Below, piece after piece: positions 52,691-59,245 of a stretch of DNA of 64,000 nt (positions within the stretch are counted from its first letter, which is position 1; each line of letters begins with the position of its first letter). Position numbers and translations under genes: made by a program. The notes below the pieces were generated by a model. That model did no database searches, was not told the DNA's origin, and saw only the letters and a list, made by a program, of their open reading frames with translations. The stretch lies in the NCBI GenBank assembly GCA_039714395.1, contig JBDLJH010000010.1:60042-124041 (forward strand), written 5' to 3'. The DNA is from JAPHSX01 sp039714395. Lineage in GTDB: Bacteria > Pseudomonadota > Gammaproteobacteria > Thiohalomonadales > Thiohalomonadaceae.

Positions 52691-53593
52691 TCAACGAAAC
52701 GCCCACTCGGCGAACGGTTCCACCTCATCACGGTTGGCGACAACAAGCTGGTAGGCGTGAGGGTTGAGTGAGCTATCAGCCGTCGTATCTACCGATAGTT
52801 GCTGTAGCAGGTAACCGAATAAGGCACGCCGTACCTCGATGGTAATTACATCACCCGTTGCACCGTAGTCCATCAACAGGTTGAGGCGCTTCTTCTCGGG
52901 GAGCCCCGGGTGGGGCGTCAGTTCCAGGGTGAGGGTCTCCACCCACTCTTCATCAAATTCTCGACTCGATTCGGATGGTTCATCGAGCATTTCAGCCACA
53001 CCTATCCGCGATAAAACGAAATCACGAAAATCGAAGGTCTCTTCGCTGTAGGCGCGCAGGTGCCAGCGCAGGCCGTTATGGCACAGGGAGTGAGGTTCGA
53101 TGATGCGTGCATGTTCACTATCCCGGTCGGAGAGAGAGCTGTAGTGGATACGAAGCTTTCTTTTTTGTGCCACGGCACGCAGCGCCTGGGCGGTGATCTG
53201 TTTATCCGGCAGTCTGGCGGGGGTGGGCAGGGACTCGGCGGGGATACCGAATATGGGTTGCTCACCATACGGCCCGTTCATGCTGGTCAGGTTGTGGGCA
53301 ATCATCGGCAGAACGGCCTCGGGGGAGAGGTCAGCGACACACTCTTCGAAGTTTGGGCCGGGCACGTAACCAAACAGACTCTGCTTGTAGATGAGGTTTC
53401 CGGGGGCGAGACGGCCGTAGAGGCTGATGTCCTTGGTGGCCGCCGGATCGGAGATACCAAAGGCCCTGGCGACATCGTTTCTAGTTACCACTCCACAATA
53501 AAACACCCTGATTTCAATGTATTGCAGCCTCTGGCGGGTTGCCCATTTCATCTCTGCAAGTGTTTTTTCTACCGATTTATCGGGCATTGCCAT
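52691..53593 (-). CDS. WYL-domain transcriptional regulator, CapW/BrxR-like
   Basis: A 300-residue DNA-binding regulator. An N-terminal winged helix (MKWATRQRLQYIEIRVFYCGVVTRNDVARAFGISDPAATKD, given here as separate blocks around residues 11-52) leads to YGRLAPGNLIYKQS. The WYL domain follows (RIHYSSLSD, HSLCHNGLRWHLRAYSEE, FRDFVLSRI), then a WCX-type C-terminus (EVRRALFGYLLQQL). This architecture and the APGNLIYK segment match the CapW/BrxR group that represses phage-defence operons. No defence gene adjoins it here. The start ATG at 53593 has GGAG eight nt upstream. It is divergent from recA, and an inverted repeat lies between them. Confidence 0.83.
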   Translation of the reverse strand: MAMPDKSVEKTLAEMKWATRQRLQYIEIRVFYCGVVTRNDVARAFGISDPAATKDISLYGRLAPGNLIYKQSLFGYVPGPNFEECVADLSPEAVLPMIAHNLTSMNGPYGEQPIFGIPAESLPTPARLPDKQITAQALRAVAQKRKLRIHYSSLSDRDSEHARIIEPHSLCHNGLRWHLRAYSEETFDFRDFVLSRIGVAEMLDEPSESSREFDEEWVETLTLELTPHPGLPEKKRLNLLMDYGATGDVITIEVRRALFGYLLQQLSVDTTADSSLNPHAYQLVVANRDEVEPFAEWAFR

Positions 53594-53629
53594 GCCGAAA
53601 CTCCATCTAATAGTGTGTTGTGAGTATGG

Positions 53630-53675
53630 TAACGCAGAATACATATAAATAATCATAAAGTAAATACTGCGTAGG
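53630..53675. promoter_or_regulatory. Inverted repeat between the WYL regulator and recA
   Basis: ACGCAG (53632-53637) and CTGCGT (53668-53673) are perfect inverted arms with partial similarity continuing inwards (AAT-AC against GTA-ATT). The span is about 45 bp, and it lies 37 bp upstream of the WYL gene start. This is where a repressor that controls its own gene would bind. Confidence 0.5.
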
Positions 53676-53687
53676 TAGTAAAAAATA

Positions 53688-53716
53688 TTGACATAGCTAA
53701 AAGTATAGTCTAAATT
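53688..53716 (+). promoter_or_regulatory. Probable recA promoter
   Basis: TTGACA (53688-53693) and TAAATT (53711-53716) are spaced by 17 nt, 60 nt before the recA start codon. No CTGT-N8-ACAG LexA box overlaps it. Confidence 0.6.
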
Positions 53717-53775
53717 TCACTTCAAGCATGACGATGCAAACGAATTCAACGAACCTGATTACGGAGTACTAAATC

Positions 53776-54813
53776 GTGGACGAGCAAAAGAAAAAAGCAT
53801 TATCGGCAGCACTGGGACAGATCGAAAAGCAGTTTGGTAAAGGGTCTGTGATGCGTATGGGCGATGAGAACGCAATTCCAAATGTTGAGGCGATCTCTAC
53901 CGGTTCACTGGGTCTTGATGTGGCGCTGGGGATCGGTGGTCTGCCCAAGGGACGGGTGGTTGAGGTCTACGGGCCTGAATCCTCCGGTAAGACCACCCTG
54001 ACCCTGCAGGTGATCGCCGAGGCGCAGAAAGCGGGTGGCACCTGTGCCTTTGTCGACGCCGAGCACGCACTGGATCCGGTCTATGCCGGTAAGCTGGGGG
54101 TCGATGTGGACGAGTTGCTGGTCTCTCAGCCCGATACCGGTGAGCAGGCGCTGGAAATTACCGATATGCTGGTTCGCTCCAGTGCGGTTGATGTGGTGGT
54201 GGTCGACTCGGTTGCCGCGCTGACCCCCAAGGCGGAAATTGAAGGTGATATGGGTGATACCCACGTGGGTCTGCAGGCGCGCCTGATGTCTCAGGCACTC
54301 AGAAAATTGACCGCCAATATCAAGCGTTCCAATACGCTGGTGATCTTCATTAACCAGATTCGCATGAAAATCGGCGTAATGTTCGGCTCTCCCGAGACCA
54401 CCACCGGCGGTAATGCCCTTAAGTTTTACTCCTCGGTGCGTCTCGACATCCGTCGTATTGGTGCCATCAAGAAGGGTGATGAGGTGGTCGGTAATGAGAC
54501 CCGCGTTAAGGTGGTGAAAAATAAGGTGGCCCCCCCCTTCAAGCAGACTGAGTTCGATATCCTCTACGGTGAGGGGATCTCTCGTCAGGGCGAGATTATT
54601 GATATGGGTGTAAAGCTAGATATCGTCGATAAGGCGGGTGCCTGGTATAGCTATAATGGTGACCGTATCGGCCAGGGAAAGGACAAGGTACGTATTTTTC
54701 TCAAGGAGAACCCAGAGGTCGCCGCTGATATCGAGAGCCGAATCCGTGCCGAGTTGCTGCCAAGCATTGAGGAAAGTGATGTCAAAGTAGACAATGTTGC
54801 TGAAATAGAATAG
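53776..54813 (+). CDS. recA: Recombinase RecA
   Basis: RecA forms the strand-exchange filament and activates LexA self-cleavage. The sequence has Walker A GPESSGKTT (about 66-74), DAEHALDPVYA, the L1 region and MAQALRKLT-like stretch, and the L2 loop FINQIRMKIGVMFGSPETTTGGNALKFY. The length of 345 residues is standard and no intein is present. The start is a GTG at 53776 with GGAG eight nt upstream. The gene has its own promoter and ends in a strong terminator, so it is not in an operon with recX here. Confidence 0.98.
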   Translation: MDEQKKKALSAALGQIEKQFGKGSVMRMGDENAIPNVEAISTGSLGLDVALGIGGLPKGRVVEVYGPESSGKTTLTLQVIAEAQKAGGTCAFVDAEHALDPVYAGKLGVDVDELLVSQPDTGEQALEITDMLVRSSAVDVVVVDSVAALTPKAEIEGDMGDTHVGLQARLMSQALRKLTANIKRSNTLVIFINQIRMKIGVMFGSPETTTGGNALKFYSSVRLDIRRIGAIKKGDEVVGNETRVKVVKNKVAPPFKQTEFDILYGEGISRQGEIIDMGVKLDIVDKAGAWYSYNGDRIGQGKDKVRIFLKENPEVAADIESRIRAELLPSIEESDVKVDNVAEIE

Positions 54814-54837
54814 CCTTTGCCGGATTTTGAGAGCCAT

Positions 54838-54871
54838 ATGGGTGGCGCCTTGTGCGAGCACCCATTTTTTT
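54838..54871 (+). terminator. Intrinsic terminator after recA
   Basis: ATGGGTG pairs with CACCCAT across an inner GCG/TGC-rich loop, followed by seven T. It marks the left edge of the islet that separates recA from recX. Confidence 0.85.
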
Positions 54872-54891
54872 ATCCACAATGGACTGCGTAG

Positions 54892-56424
54892 ATGTTATTT
54901 AACTCCTACATTTTTATCTCCCTGTTTTTACCCATAACCCTCATTACCTATTATTTTATCGGCGGTCAGGGGAAACACCGAATTGCTATTTCGTGGCTGG
55001 TGGGGGCATCGTTGTTTTTCTATGGTTGGTGGAATCCTGCCTATCTTGGGCTGATTGTTACCTCTATGTTGTTTAACTACGCTGTGGGCATCAGTCTTGG
55101 TAATCATGGTAATGCGCAGCGTGGTAATAATTGGGTGTTGGCACTGGGTGTGACAGCCAACCTTGCTCTCCTTGGATATTATAAATACGCCAATTTTTTT
55201 GTTAATACTCTAAATGATGTGGCAGCCACATCCTTTCATCTCGAGACTATTATATTGCCGCTGGCAATTTCATTTTTTACTTTTCAGCAAGTAGCCTATC
55301 TGGTTGATGCGTGGAAAGGGGAGACACGAGAATACAACTTTCTTCACTATTGCCTTTTCGTTACCTTCTTCCCGCAACTTATTGCCGGGCCTATTGTTCA
55401 CCATAAGGAAATGCTGCCGCAGTTTGCCAAGGACATTACCTATAAGTTTAACCATGAAAACATTGCGGTTGGACTTACCATTTTTTTTCTTGGGCTTTTT
55501 AAAAAGGTTGTAATAGCAGATAGTGCAGCAAAATATTCCACGCCTGTTTTTGATATGGCCGAAGATGGGATGCTGTTGAATTTTTTTGAAGCCTGGATGG
55601 GGGCTCTGGCATATACATTCCAACTCTATTTTGATTTTTCCGGGTACTCCGATATGGCTATCGGCTTGGCAAGGATGTTCGGTATTCGTTTGCCGTTAAA
55701 TTTTAATTCTCCCTACAAGGCCAATAACATCATTGACTTCTGGCGCGGCTGGCACATGACGCTGTCACGGTTTTTACGGGATTATCTCTATATCCCTCTC
55801 GGCGGCAATAGAAAAGGGCGGGTGCGTCGCCATGTCAATTTGATGATTACAATGGTAATTGGTGGCCTGTGGCATGGTGCCGGTTGGACATTTGTTGCAT
55901 GGGGGGCATTACATGGTGCATACCTGATAGTTAATCATGTTTGGCGTAATCTCTCAGCTCCTTTAGGGCTGGAGGGGAAGCGGGTGTGGATAGCCTTTTC
56001 ACGCCTACTTACCTTTCTTGCCATTGTGGTTGCCTGGGTGTTCTTCCGGGCAGAGAGCTTTGATGGTGCATTAGTAGTACTTCAGGGAATGTCTGGGATG
56101 AATGGGGTGATCCTACCCGATGTCTATAGGGAGGCTATGCAGTTCACTGGAATGGAGTTTGCCAAGCTTGAGTATTACGATGGTAAAGCGGCAAGACTTA
56201 TTTTGGTGTTATTGCTGGTGGTGTGGTTTATGCCAAATACACAGCAGATTATGTATAACTTCAAACCGGCATTTGAGACATATGCAAATGAAATTAGGCC
56301 ATGGGTCGGGCGTTTCCCTATTTGGAAACCCAATGTAATGTGGGCTGCTATTATTGTGATGCTGGCATATGCTTCGATTAAAAAACTATCGAGTGTCAGT
56401 GAATTTCTTTATTTTCAGTTTTGA
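54892..56424 (+). CDS. MBOAT family O-acyltransferase (AlgI/DltB-like)
   Basis: A 510-residue polytopic membrane acyltransferase that probably moves acetyl groups across the inner membrane onto a periplasmic acceptor or partner. About eleven hydrophobic segments are present. WRGWHMTLSRFLRDYLYIPLGGNRKG is the conserved signature of the AlgI/PatA group; the catalytic histidine is in GLWHGAGWTFVAWGALHG (about residue 327). Codon use is visibly more AT-rich than in recA or alaS. It is followed within bases by two SGNH/AlgX-like genes, as in alginate or wall-polysaccharide O-acetylation clusters. The acceptor polysaccharide is not shown; no glycosyltransferases are nearby. Confidence 0.9.
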   Translation: MLFNSYIFISLFLPITLITYYFIGGQGKHRIAISWLVGASLFFYGWWNPAYLGLIVTSMLFNYAVGISLGNHGNAQRGNNWVLALGVTANLALLGYYKYANFFVNTLNDVAATSFHLETIILPLAISFFTFQQVAYLVDAWKGETREYNFLHYCLFVTFFPQLIAGPIVHHKEMLPQFAKDITYKFNHENIAVGLTIFFLGLFKKVVIADSAAKYSTPVFDMAEDGMLLNFFEAWMGALAYTFQLYFDFSGYSDMAIGLARMFGIRLPLNFNSPYKANNIIDFWRGWHMTLSRFLRDYLYIPLGGNRKGRVRRHVNLMITMVIGGLWHGAGWTFVAWGALHGAYLIVNHVWRNLSAPLGLEGKRVWIAFSRLLTFLAIVVAWVFFRAESFDGALVVLQGMSGMNGVILPDVYREAMQFTGMEFAKLEYYDGKAARLILVLLLVVWFMPNTQQIMYNFKPAFETYANEIRPWVGRFPIWKPNVMWAAIIVMLAYASIKKLSSVSEFLYFQF

Positions 56425-56432
56425 TTGAACCT

Positions 56433-57482
56433 ATGGATTTATTTATATTTTATAACCGCATTGTAGTCACTTTAATTGTGCTGCCTGTCATACTATTAAT
56501 CGGCGTTACTGTGACTTTGCAGCCACTGGACGGTGATCTGACACGTATTGGTGGACACAGTGAAGGTAGGTTTGGTTGGAATAAACCACAGGTTCTGTTT
56601 GAGAAGTCTCAGTTCTTGGTGGCAAAGAGTATTGGTGACTACAATAGGGAGTTTGATGTTGTAGTGTTAGGTGATTCTTTCTCTGCCCACTCGACAAAGG
56701 GGTGGGAAAATTATCTTGTTGAGCATACGGGCCTCTCAGTTATCATGTTCTATATGGCAGATGGTTATACACTTAGCGATATTACAAATAGTGAAGCATA
56801 TAACATCCACCCACCAAAATTATTGATATATGAATCTGTTGAACGATTGGCTTTTTCTCGTCTTCATGAACTGTCGCACAAATCGTGGCCATTATCTGCT
56901 AATAAGGAGTTGAGCGGTCTCCCAAGTGAGGCGTTGGTGTATCGTGTGCAAGCTAAAAAAAGGATAAACCGTAGAAATAGCTTAGGCCTTGAACAGCGAT
57001 TTTCTGAGGCGGTGAGTCTAATAGATAAGAGTAAATTCCGTAGGCTCGGACGAGATAATGGTAAAACAATGGTTTTTCCATTAGTTCGTAGTGATCTGTT
57101 CTCAAGCGGTGACCCATCTAGTCTGCTAGTCGTGATGGATGATACAAAGAAGGTGTTTTCGGATAACGATGTAAAACAGGCAGTGTTGGGGGTTAATAAG
57201 GCGCGTTCCGCAGTGGAGGCTAATGGTCACACAAGATTTTTCTTGATGATTTTTCCTGACAAGTTGACTGCTTATTCGTCGTTTCTTGATCCGGCTGTCA
57301 AACAAGTTTCTAGTTTTATCCCTGCTTTAGCTGCTCACTATCCCCTTTTGCGACTGGATAAGAGTTTTGAGGTAGAGTTACAGCAGGGGGCCAAGGATCT
57401 CTATCTTCCCAATGATACACACACAGGGTCTTACGGGCACGAAGTTGCTGCATTGAGCCTTATAGATTTTGTGTTCCACTAA
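56433..57482 (+). CDS. SGNH/AlgX-like O-acetylation protein, copy 1
   Basis: A 349-residue protein with one N-terminal membrane segment (VVTLIVLPVILLIGVTVTL) and a periplasmic domain of the AlgJ/AlgX/SGNH type. The nucleophile motif is LGDSFSAHS (Ser at about residue 82). The Asp-x-His pair is in LPNDTHTGSYGHE (about 328-330). It would receive an acetyl group from the upstream MBOAT protein and pass it to a polysaccharide. The ATG at 56433 lies nine bases after the MBOAT stop; a TTG at 56421 overlapping the stop is possible. It is a tandem paralogue of the next gene. The assignment is by motif; no close homologue was recognised. Confidence 0.72.
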   Translation: MDLFIFYNRIVVTLIVLPVILLIGVTVTLQPLDGDLTRIGGHSEGRFGWNKPQVLFEKSQFLVAKSIGDYNREFDVVVLGDSFSAHSTKGWENYLVEHTGLSVIMFYMADGYTLSDITNSEAYNIHPPKLLIYESVERLAFSRLHELSHKSWPLSANKELSGLPSEALVYRVQAKKRINRRNSLGLEQRFSEAVSLIDKSKFRRLGRDNGKTMVFPLVRSDLFSSGDPSSLLVVMDDTKKVFSDNDVKQAVLGVNKARSAVEANGHTRFFLMIFPDKLTAYSSFLDPAVKQVSSFIPALAAHYPLLRLDKSFEVELQQGAKDLYLPNDTHTGSYGHEVAALSLIDFVFH

Positions 57483-57518
57483 CCCGGGTCTAGAGACATT
57501 AAGTTTGGGGGGAGGGTA

Positions 57519-58640
57519 ATGAGAGGCCAATCGACTTATGTCGGTATTATCGTTTTATTAGTATTCATTCCTCTGATGGGGCTTTCCTTAAGTGCGCTTT
57601 CATTTCAAGGTTATACCGGTGTGCTGACTCGCATCGGCGGGCTTCCTGAGTCTGATTATGGCTGGCAGAAACCACAGGAGGTGTTTCCAGAGCCCCTGTT
57701 TACCAAAGCTTTCACTGCTGCAGATTATCAACGCTATTACGATGTGGTGGTCATTGGTGATTCTTTCTCTTTTGACTCGGAGAAAGGATGGCAGAACTAT
57801 TTTATAGAGCAGACAGGTCTCTCTGTGATTACATTCTCCCATGATGTGCCGCTGAATAGTATATTGAACTCTGTGATGTTCAGGGAACACCCTCCGCATT
57901 TTTTCATAGTGGAGTCACTTGAGCAGTTTAGCTTGCCTCGCCTGACGGCCTATAACTCCTACCAGTCATCTGCGGTGTTAAAAAGTGTCATAGCATCAAA
58001 AGAAGTCGTAACTCTTGCACGGCATCAACAGGTTAAAGAAAAGATAACCAACGATAGTTCAGCCTCGTTTGAAGAGCGCATTGTGCAGCGGCTTCATAAC
58101 CTTGAAAAGGGACTTGAGAGGTATCAGCAGGAAAAGAACTGGCTTGAAAATATAAAGGGCTTGCATGGTGTCGGGGAATATGGGTCTTCTAAAGGCGCAT
58201 ATGTGTTACCGCTAAAAGAGGAGTCTCGCCTGTTTAGCAACAAACTCCATGACTCGCTCCTTGTTTATTATCTGGATATCACTAAGGTTACAAAAGGGGC
58301 GTTGCTAAGTGATGCGGTAAGGGGAGTGGGGCAGCTACAGCGGAAAGTTGAGGAGAACGGCCACAGTCAGTTTATCCTGATGTTGTTCCCAGACAAACTT
58401 AGTGCATACTCCCCTTGGCTGGAAGATAAAATGCTCGCCCCACCCTCATTGATACCTGAGTTGTCCAGACTGTATCCCTCACAGGTGCGCCTTGATCTCG
58501 CCTTTCAGCGTGCATTAGCGGTGCCTGTAATAGACCTTTATTTGCCCAATGATACCCATGCTGGATATAAGGGATATAGTATCGCAGCCAATACGTTGAT
58601 CGAATATCTGTTAGGCACTGGTATGGCTAGATATAACTGA
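57519..58640 (+). CDS. SGNH/AlgX-like O-acetylation protein, copy 2
   Basis: A 373-residue paralogue of the preceding protein. It shares the block TRIGG-x5-YGW-x-KPQ, the IGDSFSFDSEKGWQNYF nucleophile region (Ser at about residue 82) and LPNDTHAGYKGYS (about 344-349). A single N-terminal membrane segment (VGIIVLLVFIPLMGLSLSALS) is present. A GGGGGGAGGG ribosome binding site is strong. The middle part (ENLEKGLERYQQEKNW) differs from copy 1, so the two have diverged, perhaps for different sites on the polymer. It ends the islet. Confidence 0.72.
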   Translation: MRGQSTYVGIIVLLVFIPLMGLSLSALSFQGYTGVLTRIGGLPESDYGWQKPQEVFPEPLFTKAFTAADYQRYYDVVVIGDSFSFDSEKGWQNYFIEQTGLSVITFSHDVPLNSILNSVMFREHPPHFFIVESLEQFSLPRLTAYNSYQSSAVLKSVIASKEVVTLARHQQVKEKITNDSSASFEERIVQRLHNLEKGLERYQQEKNWLENIKGLHGVGEYGSSKGAYVLPLKEESRLFSNKLHDSLLVYYLDITKVTKGALLSDAVRGVGQLQRKVEENGHSQFILMLFPDKLSAYSPWLEDKMLAPPSLIPELSRLYPSQVRLDLAFQRALAVPVIDLYLPNDTHAGYKGYSIAANTLIEYLLGTGMARYN

Positions 58641-58682
58641 CTGATATTTTTCAACTTGATGTGTTGGCTGTACCTCAATCCT

Positions 58683-58711
58683 CCTATATGGCTAACATTT
58701 ACCCATATAGG
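58683..58711. repeat. Perfect 9-bp inverted repeat at the right edge of the islet
   Basis: CCTATATGG and CCATATAGG are separated by 11 bases. There is no T-run after either arm, so a terminator is unlikely. It lies between the last SGNH gene and recX. Confidence 0.65.
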
Positions 58712-58749
58712 GATATGCGGCGGCTTATACAGTGAGGGATGCGGGTATA

Positions 58750-59214
58750 ATGACGGAATCTCGCGATGAATCAATCGCTTACAATACTGGCCTGGATCTC
58801 CTGGCCAGGCGCGAGCACTCGGCAAGTGAGTTGAGATTCAAGCTGAAAAAACGTGGTTTTGAAGTCGAAATTGTCAAATCCGTACTTGCCCGTTTTATTG
58901 CAGAAAAGTTACAGAGTGATGAACGTTTTGCCGAGGTCTATCTGCGGCAGCGCAGTTTGAAGGGTTACGGCCCGGTACGTATCGGCGTCGAGCTACGTGA
59001 GCGTGGAATCGATGATGGATTGATCTCGGCGCAGTTTCGTCAGGCCGTGGATGAGGGGGAGATCGACTGGTTTGAGCGGGCGGCAGCCGCCTACGCCAAG
59101 AAATATGGTGGCAGGCCGATTGATGATATTAAGGAACGGGCGAAGCGGATGCGTTTTATGCAGTATCGCGGCTTTAGCCATGAGCAGATCGCCGCGGCGA
59201 TTGAGAGTGAATAA
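58750..59214 (+). CDS. recX: Regulatory protein RecX
   Basis: RecX caps RecA filaments and inhibits RecA. The 154-residue protein has the three-helix repeats ALDLLARREHSASELRFKLKKRGF-type, RSLKGYGPVRIGVELRERGI and a third with KRMRFMQYRGFSHEQI. The start ATG at 58750 is chosen (MTESRDE); a GTG at 58732 would add six residues. In most relatives recX directly follows recA, with read-through of a weak terminator. Here 3.9 kb with an O-acetylation islet separates them, so recX must have another promoter or be expressed from the islet. Confidence 0.92.
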   Translation: MTESRDESIAYNTGLDLLARREHSASELRFKLKKRGFEVEIVKSVLARFIAEKLQSDERFAEVYLRQRSLKGYGPVRIGVELRERGIDDGLISAQFRQAVDEGEIDWFERAAAAYAKKYGGRPIDDIKERAKRMRFMQYRGFSHEQIAAAIESE

Positions 59215-59245
59215 ACGACTAGTTCTAACGTAATTGGGTAAATGA

